A DNA stretch of 64,000 nt from Leuctra nigra. Taxonomy: Eukaryota > Arthropoda > Insecta > Plecoptera > Leuctridae. The notes beneath the pieces are model-generated. The model was not told the origin of the DNA. It made no database searches and saw only the letters and a list, made by a program, of their open reading frames with translations. Positions 46,808 to 57,984 of the stretch are shown in pieces (position 1 is the first letter of the stretch; each line of letters begins with the position of its first letter). The stretch covers positions 23,196,069 through 23,260,068 of the forward strand of contig OW203771.1 in the NCBI GenBank assembly GCA_934045905.1. Reading direction: 5' to 3'. Made by a program: the position numbers and the translations under genes.

Positions 46808-47025
46808 TCATTTTCCACACTTGAGCGTGTAAAATATGAATCCAAGAGTGACAGATAACATAAAGCATAACAACGGGGTGGGCTTTAATACTTTTCTACT
46901 TGCTACCTAACCGACGGTCCTTAGATCAGAAACTAAAACTTTTCAAATAACTAAAACTTTATTTTCCATTCTCTTTTTAGTAAATTAACGAAAGTGAGCC
47001 TATAATGTAGACATATATATATATA

Positions 47026-47128
47026 GCCTGCTTAGCTTAGTGGTTAGAGCACTGGACCGGCAATTCAGGGACGTGGGTTCGATCCCCACAGTAGGCAAAT
47101 CTATTCAATTTGCTGTTGGTATTAATTA
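47026..47128 (+). mobile_element. SINE family 2, copy 1 (tRNA part 47026-47096)
   Basis: The 71-nt tRNA-like part folds into a full cloverleaf: acceptor GCCTGCT with AGTAGGC, D-arm GCTTAGTGGTTAGAGC, anticodon arm CTGGA/TTCAG and T-arm GTGGGTTCGATCCCCAC. The loop CCGGCAA would give anticodon GGC with C at position 33, which is abnormal. It is followed by AAATCTATTCAATTTGCTGT, the family tail, and a poly-A run at 47154-47170. The identical tRNA part at 47339 and the shared tail argue for a SINE rather than a working tRNA gene. Confidence 0.75.
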
Positions 47129-47193
47129 TCATCACCCTCTCTGAGGTCATCAGAAAAAAAAAAAAAAAAACTGTTAGTCACCTATAAGTACTC

Positions 47194-47432
47194 ATCGTAT
47201 ATGAGAAAAATCCATACGAGAAGGTGAATGTCAGTTGTCAAACGTGGAAAGGATTCCACGGTCTTCTGACCTCTTCATCACGCGTCTCGGACTGTAGAAA
47301 TACAGTTTATATGGAACAAAACCACTGCAGATTGAATAGCCTGCTTAGCTTAGTGGTTAGAGCACTGGACCGGCAATTCAGGGACGTGGGTTCGATCCCC
47401 ACAGTAGGCAAATCTTTTCAATTTGCAGTTGG
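47194..47432 (+). mobile_element. SINE family 2, copy 2 (tRNA part 47339-47409)
   Basis: A leader of about 145 nt with TCAAACGTGG and CACGGTCTTCTGACC is followed by a tRNA-like part identical to the one at 47026, then AAATCTTTTCAATTTGCAGT. As in family 1, the tRNA part is internal. The tail runs into an AT microsatellite. Confidence 0.8.
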
Positions 47433-47575
47433 TATTAATTATATATATATATATATATATATAATTATATAATTATATATATATATATATATATAATTAA
47501 TACATATATATATAATATAATATATAATTATATAATATAATTATATAATAATATTATTTATATATATATATATAT
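47433..47575. repeat. AT microsatellite between two facing SINE tails
   Basis: TATATATATATATATATATA tracts interrupted by AATTATATAATT. The SINE copies on each side point their 3' tails into it, which suggests growth from tail repeats. Confidence 0.9.
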
Positions 47576-47576
47576 G

Positions 47577-47860
47577 AAATATGATTTTTGCTGATAAGCT
47601 CAGATAGGTCGATGCAATGTGACCAACTGCAATGTGAAAAGATTTTCCTTGAGTGGGATTCGAACCCACGACCTTCCGATATCCAGTCAGATGCTCTACC
47701 AGCTGAGCTATCGAGGCAGTTCACTTTGCAGCGGCTGTGTTCCAATATAAGCTGCGTTTGAAGATAGGGTCAGAAGACCGTGAATTCATCCACGTTTGAC
47801 AATTGACTAACTTCACTCGACTTGGATTTCTCATAAGCAGATGAGTGCGCATATGTATGA
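47577..47860 (-). mobile_element. SINE family 2, copy 3 with a different tRNA part (47717-47646)
   Basis: On the minus strand the leader has GTCAAACGTGGATGAATTCA and CACGGTCTTCTGACC, as in copy 2. The tRNA-like part is GCCTCGATAGCTCAGCTGGT with anticodon arm TCTGACTGGATATCGGA (nominal GGA) and a good T-arm GTGGGTTCGAATCCCAC. The tail AAAATCTTTTCACATTGCAG matches copies 1 and 2. Acceptor pairing is imperfect. The tRNA part is clearly different from theirs although leader and tail are shared. Confidence 0.8.
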
Positions 47861-47945
47861 AATATCACTTTTGCTGATAACCTCAGATAGGTCGATGTAA
47901 ATAAATACCAACTGCAATGTGAAAAGATTTTCCTTGAGTGGTATT
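47861..47945 (-). mobile_element. SINE family 2, tail-only fragment
   Basis: CAACTGCAATGTGAAAAGAT and TTTCCTTGAGTGG repeat the end of copy 3, preceded by AACCTCAGATAGGTCGATG. The tRNA part is absent beyond GAGTGG, so this is a duplicated or truncated end. Confidence 0.7.
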
Positions 47946-48120
47946 ATAGTGGGATTATTGATAATATAATATATTGTAATTTAGAAAATTTCAAAATTCT
48001 CAACACTGTAAACAAATCCCAATAATCCAAATATTCCTGAACATGATTATCACAAAGACCTGTCAGGAAAATGACATGAACAAGTGTCAAAATGTCGAAA
48101 ATCACACACACGGCTAAGGA

Positions 48121-48216
48121 CCCCCCCCCCCCCCCCCCCCCCCCATTGGGTCAAGGTGAGGTGAGAAAATGATATCACGTCATTTGAAGCAGATTAATTC
48201 CCCCCCCCCCCCCCCA
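48121..48216. repeat. two long C-runs
   Basis: A run of 24 C at about 48121 and one of about 17 C near 48200, with unique DNA between. On the minus strand these are G-runs able to form quadruplexes. Similar runs occur at 5398, 5862, 13740, 13884, 15700, 37097, 37153, 54445, 60818 and 61624. Confidence 0.85.
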
Positions 48217-48602
48217 CTCAGGGCTATAATCAGTTCATGACAGGCGAAAGCTGACTCCCCATGCCCGTCAAAAGGCATGTCAATTATTCAAAACGCCCGC
48301 CGGGGTCTCCCCCAACTCCCACGTAAATGAGTAGAATTAGTGGATTTTAGTATCATTTCATTACGGGGATTAGATACATGAACTCAGGCACTGTTAATGA
48401 CGTGATGCCAGGTATCACATATTGTCACACATTTAAAAAAATTGAGAATAAATGGAAACTATAAAAGTAAGAAGATAAAGTATTTGATTGAAATCTCTTT
48501 AATTCAACTTTTAATTATCACCATTTGTAGAAAATAAAACACATTATTATTGGGTTATTGTACCCTTCTAATATTAAAAATAAAGTATATGTTCGTGTTC
48601 CC

Positions 48603-49470
48603 AAGAGGCAGAAGGCCGCAAGTCACTTTCTCGACTTTGTGTTGCACACTTTTGGAATGATGTAATCAAGCACTATCAATTTGCCAATTGACTGGTGTCA
48701 ACATTTACAGTTATATTGAAGTATTCACTAACTCTTACACTCATGGCAACATATAAATGAGGCGTCATTTACAAAACTACTATAGTCCAAAATTTCAAAA
48801 AATGTAATATTGGTGCCAAACAATTACTTGTTTTCATTGACCATTCTTGAGAATGCGTCTTCAATAAAATTAGTCATGTGTTTCTACAGGGGGGAGCGCC
48901 ATAGTCTGGTGTGAATAAGTCTGTTAATGTGAGACATTTGTCAAATTACTTTTGTGCAAAATGAACAGAGTGAAACAAGATACTATTGGATTCATATTTT
49001 CTATATTATAAATGATTTGTAATAAGATACTTTCGTTTTTTAAACCTAATTTAAAGTTAGACAGATCTTATCTAATCTATCTAATCTTACCTCTTAAACC
49101 TCCTTATATATTAAAATATATCTATTATAAATTATAATAGATAATTAAATATTTTATCCTGGACTATGGTTGCTTTTGTGGAATATAAACAGGTATAAAA
49201 TATTTTTTTACGTTTTTGTGGGAATATTATTAAGGAAAAAAGTGAAGTCTGTTGATTCCCTTACGTTCAATACTAATTACATTTCAATTAATTATTTTTT
49301 TATATACAATAAATAGAAAGTTTTTATTGATTACCCCAAAATCACTTAATTTGACTAGGGTTGTTTTTATAAATGGCGCCTCAAATATGATTGGATGAAG
49401 CCAGATTACAGGTTTTTGAGCTCCTCAGGTATCATTGAAATGGACTTCCGGCCTCCTACCTCTGAGGTAC
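48603..49470. mobile_element. MITE family A, copy 5, split by a second element
   Basis: Left part AGAGGCAGAAGGCCGCAAGT to CACTCATGGCAACATA and right part ATGATTGGATGAAGCCAGAT to CCTACCTCTGAGGTAC join to a normal family A member when the 624-bp insert at 48759-49382 is removed. The outer ends are inverse as in the other copies. Confidence 0.82.
48759..49382. mobile_element. inverted-repeat element nested in MITE A (GAGGCG ends)
   Basis: GAGGCGTCATTTACAAAAC at the left and its inverse, ending AAATGGCGCCTC, at the right, with AAAT on both sides (48755-48758 and 49383-49386) as a likely target duplication. The AT-rich 624-bp interior holds no open frame of note. No other copy is visible here. 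Confidence 0.72.
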
Positions 49471-51410
49471 AGATATAATATTACATTTGTTTAGTTGGAG
49501 TTAAGATTTTATTCTCTCTTTCTCTTTAATTGCTCCCTTTGACTATTCGTTTGATCAAAAATCAAATGATCAATCACGTATTAGCTAATTATACATGAGT
49601 TGTATTGAATACTCTTAAATGAAACCTTACGACACGTTCTCTACGCCAATTCCGTTATAATGTGAGTAAAAGCCGATGTCTTGTATATTGATCGCAGAGG
49701 ATTAATACATTTCAGTTATAAGAGCCCCAAATTGAATTTCACTCTTTCAAAAAGCATGTAGAATTGACGCGAGGGGAACTGATATTCTAATTAATTCATT
49801 TTTTGATAGATCTTTTTGCGTATTCTGTTGGGTGCATTAGAAGGGCTTCAATGTAATTAATTCGATTTCTATCAAAGAATCAAGAAGGCTTATTGAATTT
49901 CATTGAAATTAATGCCTGTTGGAAGCCAAGAATTGCTGAAATTTCCTTCTGACGCTCGCACATTTGCGTATGTTATTTTGACATTACGAAATAGGTTTTC
50001 GATTGAAGACATCTGAAAATTATCAAAACAGAGTGCACGATTGTAACCAGAACCGGAATATAAAAACCAAGTGGAATCCGTATAATTTTCAAACTAACAC
50101 AGGGAAGGATTTTTTCGTTTTTTGTCATAGGAACTCTAACCAAACTTTTCATGTTATACAAATTATTTTTCAACTTCTTGAAAGACTTTCTTGCAACCAT
50201 GATATTGTAAAAAATAAAAATTCTCAACTTTTGCATTGAAAGGACTTTGTGGGATATCTCTCGCCGTATGCGTTATGATTGATGTGGCCAAAATAACATA
50301 TTTTGATGTAATTTGGTTCTATTTTCAGTTGAAGTTCCGAACCACACTACGAGGCATTTATTACAAACATTCTTAAAATTGGCGAACACGCTTCTATTCG
50401 CCCATTCATTAGTCAATAACGAAAATTAAATACTATTCGAGAAAATAAGGAACACAACTGACCTCTGGTGGATTTTGTGGTACTAGGTAAATGGCGCCTA
50501 TCACGGGCGCATTTGCATAAATATAAATACAAATATTTGATATAGTTGTTTGTTATCGCCAAAAAAGTAAATTTATAGCTAAATATCAATTTCATTTGTT
50601 TTTTTGTTTTTTCACTGCTTTATGGAAACACGAAATGTAAAAACAAACAAATTAATATATGGACCTGATAGTAGCCATCTTGCCAGAAGTGGCTCCATCA
50701 CGTATCACTTATTTGTGGGAATACAATCAATGCTCTGTTAATAATTTAAAAAAGGGCAATAGTAAACAGTAAAAAGAAACATATTTGACGTTGCCTGGTG
50801 CAAACTTTTGTTCCAGAATCTCATTTTGCTTCAAATCGATTTTGACGCATTCTGGAGCCACATTATATAGCTTTGTCTACGCCTATTTATAAAATTTTAT
50901 TCTACTAATATCCTCTATGCTAATATTCTACACAAGAGCTGGAAATAAGTTTCCAGTGTTGTTTTTGAACAGTGTATACTAAGTTACATGTACATTCTTC
51001 CAGAATTCGCAAGCGATGTCCTATTTTTAGTTTCGTTTTAAAAGCATCACTGGCATCTACTTAGCAATTGATGTAATGTACACATAAAGGCGCACTTCAA
51101 GCTTGCAGACTCTTTCAATAAATAATAACAGACATTAATTACATTTTGAGTACAGCTGCGTTGCGATGCAAAGCCCTCGAAACTGCAGAGAGGGAAAAGA
51201 GAGAGGCGAAACTAAAGAAGAAAGTCCAAAGAAATTCTCTCATAATATGTTGCTGGTGTCAAGTTTCTAGAGGTTTAACGGACTAAATATAAAAAAGAAC
51301 ATGTTCTTTTTTCTCTTAATAATATTATTTGTTATTACAATATGGTAAGATTGGCAAGTCTAACTTTCTTTTTAAAAGGTATTGAAATAAAATATATCTT
51401 TGTTTGGGTC
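49471..51410. other. no recognisable gene
   Basis: Unique AT-rich DNA. Mirror-image frames on both strands at 49973-50239 have no recognisable product. ATTCGAGAAAATAAGG at about 50433 recurs exactly at the end of the window (63985-64000), so a dispersed repeat may begin at both places. Confidence 0.4.
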
Positions 51411-51414
51411 AGGA

Positions 51415-51536
51415 GGCCTATTCTAGAACGTTTTCCCAATTCCATTTTGATGGAATCCGGTCACGGCTTTAAGGATTAACATTGAATAAAATCAAATTCG
51501 ATCAGAATTGGGAAGGTAAAGCTTCTAGAATAGGAC
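51415..51536. mobile_element. MITE family C, copy 4
   Basis: GGCCTATTCTAGAACGTTTT and CTTCTAGAATAGGAC are inverse ends. The inner CCCAATTCCATTTTGATGGA pairs with GATCAGAATTGGGAAGG. The centre GGTCACGGCTTTAAGGATTA matches the other copies. Confidence 0.8.
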
Positions 51537-51707
51537 ACTAGGTCAATAATATTCAAGAGCTTCTTTCAATTTTTATACGACTGGGATTTTAGCCCATTTA
51601 AAAGTTCAGATGCTTCACATTATTTGCTATGTTTTAGTTTCTACTTGAAGAAATCGCGTTCCTTGTGACTTTTTTTTCCATATGTTGTTATTCAAATTTC
51701 CATCTTA

Positions 51708-51909
51708 AGCCCATTTTACACGGAGCAACTTCTCGTTCAACTTCTGTGCCACATTTCTTGATAGAAATTAGAATATGTTCTAAATATGGTATAAAAGTTG
51801 AGCTCAAGTTCTGTGACAAGAAGTTGCGTCGTGGAAATACAAAATTGAATGAAAAGTGCGAATGTGACAAAGAAGTTGTTCAAGAAAATTTACTGTGTAA
51901 ATCAGGCTT
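51708..51909. mobile_element. MITE family E, copy 2, TA flanks
   Basis: AGCCCATTTTACACGGAGCA and the inverse of ACTGTGTAAATCAGGCTT form the ends, with TA on each side. It is more diverged than the copy at 39522. It ends only 30 bp before Helitron-like copy 3. An 85-codon frame across it is incidental. Confidence 0.8.
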
Positions 51910-51939
51910 TAAAAATAAGTAGTACTGGTGTAATATATA

Positions 51940-54295
51940 TCCCAGAAAAAACACTCCGTGTAAAAATACCAGCCAAGTCTCTTTAACTATAAAAAAAAAT
52001 AGACGAAATCTAAAAATTCAGCACTGAAAAGGAGTGATATCAAAAAAGGAGCCAAGTCAACGAATTTTCCAAATTTTAATCGTACCATTGAAATAAAAAT
52101 ATTAACCCCCGAGAAATACTTAAAAAAAGGACTTGGCGCATCGTTTTTTTAAAGACACTTTTCTATCCTAAAAGTATAGGAAGAACTCGACAAGTATATT
52201 TTCCTGAGTATATCACATTCATTATCGACGAATCATACTACGTTTTAATATAACTAGTACTCTTACCTACTGGCAGTTTTGGTATTTTGTCAATATTCAG
52301 AGGAAATAAACGGATAAACGAATAACGAATAAACGGAAGCGGCCTAGTCTATTCGTTATTGCCACTATTTCTAGGGTCATATTAATCAATCATACTTCTC
52401 AATATCGTGACTGAGGGAAATAGCGAAAGCGCTCATTACAAGAAGGCCGTCAATGAGATTTGTATAAGTGACTAGTGCACTGAGCCATGCTGCTCAAATA
52501 ATTACTGACTAGATTTTTATCTAAAGTAATACGTTATGTAATTTATGAATTTTTTTGGTATAAAATGTTAATTAATAGCAATTAATTACACGGCGAGAAG
52601 GTTCAAAGTATAATGCTGTAGTAGGTATGTTGATGTACCCACAAAACTATAGGTACCTACCAATCACAAACACAACTGTTCTGTATTTATTGCTTGTAAG
52701 ACAATGCTATGTTTCTTTGCGTACTTATATTTAAATTTAAAATATTTTACAGAATGTTCAATATTTAATTTGAAAGTTTTGTCCCAATTTTTCTAGGCAT
52801 TTCTGAACTACGTAGTATGTGAGTGGCATAAGCTTAAGAATAGAAAAATGTCTTTAAAAAAACGATGCGCCAAGTCCTTTTTTTAAGTATTTCTCGGGGG
52901 TTGATATTTTTATTTCAATGGTACGATTAAAATTTGGAAAATTCGTTGACTTGGCTCCTTTTTTGATATCACTCCTTTTCAGTGCTGAATTTTTAGATTT
53001 CGTCTATTTTTTTTTATAGTTAAAGAGACTTGGCTGGTATTTTTACACGGAGTGTTTTTTCTGGGATATCACTTCTTTTGTTAGTTTATTCATACAGCTT
53101 GTAGCACATGTCCGAGCAGGGACTAATTTCTTTAAAAAAATACGCCTCAACCGATTTGGTTACTATGAAAAGTTGCGTTTGGTATAAGATGAAAATGATT
53201 ATCCAAGAAGAATAGCTTAAGTTTCGTTATAATCGATCCAGCCGTTTTCGATACATGACGTCACTTCCGGTTTTGAAATAGCGGCCGAATTCCGGTATAG
53301 GTAATAAGAAAACAATCTAGTTTTATCTAGTTGATACCTTCATGAACGACCATCTGAATTCCTAATCCCTATATTTCCGTAAAATCGGTCATGCCGTTTG
53401 TAATATATGACGTCACTTCCGGTTTCATTTAGTGGTTCCTGCCGCCATTTCCGGTACCATTAATTTATTTATTCATTTTTCACAATTGATTTTTCAAATA
53501 AATAGCAGAATGAATACGCAGGAGCTAGTTCAGTTGCAATCGGTACAGGCGTTTTAGATATATGACGTCACTTCCGGTTTCAGGAATGGCGGCCGAGAAC
53601 ACTGCTACCTTGAATATATAAATTGTATTGTCTATGTTACAATGTAAGTTAATTATGTACGTATTTTAAGTATAATTTGTTGAAATAAGTTAAATATTGC
53701 GTATTTATGACGTCACTTCCGGTTTAGAAAATAAGAAAATAATTTTTTTTTTATTGATACTTCATATAGATGACCATCTAAATCGAATGGCGCTAATTTC
53801 GTTCTAATCGGTCCAGACGTTTTTGAGTTATGACGTCACTTCCGGTTTCAAAATGGCGGCTTCCGGTTGGTTTTATAAAAAGGCACCTCAGACGCCAAAA
53901 GTGCACATGTGGTAAAAATTTCAGGTCGATCGGTTCAGCCGTTTAGGCTGTGGCGGTGATAGCGACGTTTCGTGATATCATCAGAATCATCATCATCTTC
54001 AGAATCAGAAAGTGGTGTAATTTCACTGTTTTCTCGGTCCTCTAGCGCGCAAATGGCATAACCTATTGTTCCCAAATTTGGTATATGTAGTGGGGTGGGC
54101 CATAGCTCGAAATTAAGATATTTCGCAACAATGTGAGATTTACCAATTTTGAGATCCAGTAGGCCGAAAATGCCATGTTGTTGCTTACAGTAAAAGTGTT
54201 TGGTCTGCTCCTCAGTTTATTAGGCATTTACGGTATGTTGAGTGACTGTGAGTGTATAGTACGACTTGGCTGGGTGGAGCGACCGCTCCACTAGA
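51940..54295 (+). mobile_element. Helitron-like non-autonomous element, copy 3 (2.4 kb)
   Basis: Starts TCCCAGAAAAAACACTCCGT. Arms of about 230 bp (51940-52175 and 52838-53068) flank a 660-bp spacer. The body carries five exact TGACGTCACTTCCGG sites (near 53257, 53410, 53568, 53708 and 53832), the last followed by TTTCAAAATGGCGGC. It ends with the hairpin GTGGAGCGACCGCTCCAC and TAGA, then T, as in copies 1 and 2. The spacer is unrelated to that of copy 1 beyond the arm edges. No Rep/helicase is present. Confidence 0.8.
53935..54216 (-). other. open frame shared with Helitron-like copy 2
   Basis: 94 open codons, with HFYCKQQHGIFGLLDLKIG, FELWPT, an acidic Ser/Asp run and the end RHSLNG, aligned residue for residue to the copy 2 frame except in the acidic run. 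There is no Met near its start, so it would have to be an exon or part of a longer transcript. No family recognised. Confidence 0.35.
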
Positions 54296-54474
54296 TAAAT
54301 TGCAAATTTTATCACCTCCATTAATACAGGGTAATACTAATAGCATTATCTCAGAATAACGTGAAGAAATGTCATTTTCCAATGAGCTGTACACATTTAG
54401 TGGATTGTCAAGCTGAGGTTATAATTTTAAAGTAGAGAAAGGACCCCCCCCCCAGTTTTTAATTGAAAATATCA

Positions 54475-54722
54475 GTAGTTTAATTACTGTTCCCAACATT
54501 TCAACTATCTATCTTTATATAAATTAGAATATCTGTCTCTATGTCTCTCTTTCTGTTCTTCATGTATTCCTACACCCTTTTACCGATCTCAACAAAATTT
54601 TGAACAATTATCCTTCAGAACTCAGCAAACAACCTAGACAAACAACCCCATCCCTCTGACCACCCCTTCACCCTAAAAAAATATATATAAAAATCCCGAG
54701 CAACGGCGGGCGGGTCAGCTGG
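54475..54722 (+). mobile_element. 3' end of a canonical-type Helitron
   Basis: CACCCTTTTACCGATCTCAA and AAAAATCCCGAGCAACGG are followed by CGGGCGGGTCAGCTGG and then T. A GC-rich stem (CCCG...CGGG) just before a CTGG end with T after it fits the Helitron CTRR rule. This phrase type is common at Helitron 3' ends in arthropods. The 5' end was not found, so the left limit is a guess. Confidence 0.55.
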
Positions 54723-54723
54723 T

Positions 54724-55344
54724 ATCCTTTACTATAATACGCTTAAAAGAGAAGAACGTCGTCCCCGTAGCAACGTGGCTGAAAATTTCGTTTTCTATAC
54801 AAATCTTCAATTTTCCACCGATCGAGTTGAAACTCGCAAGTAATGTATATAATTACACGACTTGATTTATAGTAACACTTTCGCGACATTCTGTTCAGTA
54901 TTTACCGAGTTATTCGTGAAAAACACCGCTTTTTCTGATGTCTTAATTTTAAACGTCAATTTCAATTGTGCAGTGAAAATTAATTTTAGTAGGCAGTGAA
55001 AGTTACTAATTTGCAAAAATCGACCTAAACAATATTTGGCCATGGAATCTTTAGTTCAAAATTAACCAACTGCCATGATGATAATGCCGTATGAGAAGTG
55101 TATCTATGCGCGACGTCGCTACCGATACGCGTCACTTTGGAGGCAAGGTTGTTCTTCTTGGAGGTGATTTCCTTTACCGGTAATTTTACGATAAGCGTCT
55201 TTCTTCACTCTAGAATTGCTCCTTCATTTAACATGATGAAGGTCAAAGTGAAAACGTTTATCGTAAATTTACCCCCTTACCTTACAAGGCGACCACCGAA
55301 CTACCATAGTGGAACTTACTTACCATTAAACAATAGATAATTAT
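54724..55344. other. no recognisable gene
   Basis: CCACCGATCGAGTTGAAACT near 54818 resembles the dispersed TCTGAAATTTTGC family. An 80-codon frame at 55098 has no recognisable product. Confidence 0.4.
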
Positions 55345-55719
55345 CTCTTTTGAACGTTTCACAAACTATATTTATTTAACATCTTAATATTTCACCTGCT
55401 TTACAGTAGGCTTCATCAGTATTCTCGAAACATCTATTCTCGAAACATCTATTCTCGAAACAGTTATCACGTCATAACTCCAAGTTATGATTTCATAAGG
55501 AGGTTTGTCCTATCTCTCACCATGTTAATATTATGACTTTTGTCAAATCATAACTTCTGACGTGATAACTGTTTCGAGAATATGGGCCCAGGACAGTTAA
55601 GTTGACAGTTGTATAAAACAGCTTTTTACAGGCTGTCAAGAACTCCTGTAGAAGCCTACTGTAAATCAGGTGAAATATTAAGATTTCGAATAAATATAGT
55701 TTGTGAAACGTTCAAAAGG
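55345..55719. mobile_element. nested inverted repeats, outer arms about 70 bp
   Basis: Outer arms: TTTTGAACGTTTCACAAACT through TTTCACCTGCTTTACAGTAG at 55345-55415, inverse of 55650-55719. Inside lies a second inverted repeat, TTCTCGAAACAGTTATCACG (about 55475) and its inverse near 55560-55585, which ends in ATGGGCCCAG. This looks like one MITE inside another, or a foldback element with two stems. Confidence 0.7.
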
Positions 55720-57120
55720 GGCGTAAGAGATTTTTATTTTTGGTATTTTCGTGTATATTTTTGTAACATTCCCTCAGTCGAAGGCAAATGCTGGGAAGGT
55801 AACCTACTTATAGGCCACGACCACCTCCTTCCCACCTTCCATCCTTACATACTCTTCACCATCATCTCCCAATCATCATCATAATCATTCATCCGTCGCC
55901 ATTAGCCTCGCTGCAGAACAGTGCGACGTGTTAAGCCCCAGACAAACAAAATCTTTTAAGCCCGATACGTAACGTCACCACTTCTCATTAGAATATTGAC
56001 AATTACGTTTTAGGAATCAAAATGAAGTATACTAAAACGATCGTTTATGTTGATGTGAATTGTGCAGGGATGCAGACTTTTATATCGTCAGGAGGCAAGT
56101 AAGATCACGTGACAGCTATGATATTTATCTATTATTTCAGTTTGATTTTAAATGTTTCGTCAAAATATTTGGAAATAAAGTTATAGGTTTCATTATTCGT
56201 ATTAACCCCACAATTACAAAATGAGTTTACCCTATGATCTACGATTAAATGTGTTGTATTTTTAAGGCTGAATTTGCAGGACTGTCGCTTTTAAACACTT
56301 CTTAAACTTTGGTGATAACGTTGGTGATAATTTAATCAGATAAATGCGAATCACACAGCTTACAATTTGTGAGCGGGTCCCTCTAGTATGAATATAAAGC
56401 ACTAAAATAATGTCTTGAAGCTTGCAACTCCTGTCTTATAATGAGTTTTCAACTATACGATTAGGCATGCCATCAGAAAGTGAACAAAATTCTTATAGGA
56501 AAACCATTTCGATTGTAGTTTCTAGCTTTTAAAATAGTACACGTTTGTATTGTTTTCAATTTTTTCCTCATTGTATGTACGTTTGTCCGCCATTTTTTTT
56601 TTTAATCTATGATACAAAAAAATTAAATCATGGTTTTATCCTAAAATAACGCGATTTTTCTTTGTCTTCATAAGATAACATGATAACATAGGGGAGGCAA
56701 CTCAATTATCTAAGAAACATACAAATTGTGTATGACATGAAATCAATAATTACCCATAATAATTTCTATAATGAAATTTAAAAAATCTTGCCTTTGCGAG
56801 CCTGCTCGAAAAATAATTCAAGAACCGCAAGAAATATTCCATATCGGCTTTTAAAAACATCACAAGGTCCTCGTTTGAAAACAAAATTGAACTCTTTTCG
56901 TCCCGAGTGTCATTCTGCATGAAGGCGTTTAGAACACTGCAAAAGGAGAGGATGGGCCGTGGTAAAAATAGCCCAAGGTTCTGCCGAAAAAGAACGAAAC
57001 GGGATATTCTTCTGAAGGAGAAGCAAGAAACTACCTCATAAAACAAACTCAAGGATGTCCAACACTTTTACACTAGAGATATTTTATACTTGCCAATTGG
57101 TTCAATTTAAAAATAGATCA
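55720..57120. other. no supported gene
   Basis: Unique AT-rich DNA. The frames of 91 codons (55609, plus) and 100 codons (56750, minus) show no recognisable motif. The second could be an exon but has no matching splice context that I can see. Confidence 0.4.
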
Positions 57121-57124
57121 ATAA

Positions 57125-57640
57125 AAGATCAAAGTAGGGTGAGTTGCAGTGTTTTGACTTATCTAGATAATATTTTGTCATCTATCATCTTAACTATAGA
57201 TACAATTGTCAGTTTTCAGTGACTATCTATTATCTTATCTAAATAAATAAATCGTTTATCTTTTATATGAGATATTAACTATCTAGATAACGAAATCGGA
57301 AAAAGCATTGAATATTTCCGTGTTCTGAAGAACTAGACGAGAATAACTTTCTTATATATTTTTTTAATTTTCCGGCATTTATATGCATCGACCCTTTAAA
57401 ATATGTGTGAATAAAACTTTAATTCCTAAATTAACAATTGATTTCCTTTCAAAAACGGAATATATTTTTCAGCCCTTCCCCACATTTTTTTTTATCTTTA
57501 TCTAAAATAAATATCTAGATAATTTTTGAGATATCTTTATCTTTATCTAGGGATACATTTTTTGGTTATTATCTTTATCTGTATCTATAGATAACGTAAA
57601 TAGGTTATCATGAATCACAACACTGGTGAGTTTGTTATGG
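57125..57640. repeat. TATCTAGATA-rich foldback region
   Basis: TTATCTAGATAATATTTTGT, ACTATCTAGATAACGAAATC and AAATATCTAGATAATTTTTG are three self-palindromic cores. They lie within a TATC/GATA-rich tract between loosely inverse ends GTGAGTTGCAGTGTTTTGA and CACAACACTGGTGAG. It may be a degenerate MITE with palindromic subrepeats. Confidence 0.5.
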
Positions 57641-57984
57641 ATATTGTGAAAGGGGTTATTATTGATTGTATTTTGTTGTATATTGAAGATTTCACAGATT
57701 TCACTTCCTTGACTGTGATTATAAAGAAAGGAAGATGTGATGTGCGATGGATGTAGGGGCATACAATTAAGAAATTTTACCATACTTTACATTTCATGTC
57801 CTTTATCTTCATATCAATATTCATATTTCAATTTATATTGATTTATATTTATGTATTTGCATCCTGTTGCATCTCCGGTATCAGTCTGGGGTATCCCTGA
57901 ATGATAGACCAGAGCGTTACCACTTAAGCCAACTTCAATAATAAAAAAGTATGTGATTCAAAAACCACAGGATTTGTAGTTTAA

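Noticed and set aside
47026..47096. Functional tRNA-Ala(GGC) gene
   Set aside because: The cloverleaf is good, but position 33 is C and the GGC alanine anticodon is not normally used in eukaryotes. An identical part with the same downstream tail occurs at 47339, which fits a SINE.
56750..57052. 100-codon minus-strand frame
   Set aside because: No domain, no supporting splice sites found, and length within chance expectation. It remains a weak exon candidate only.
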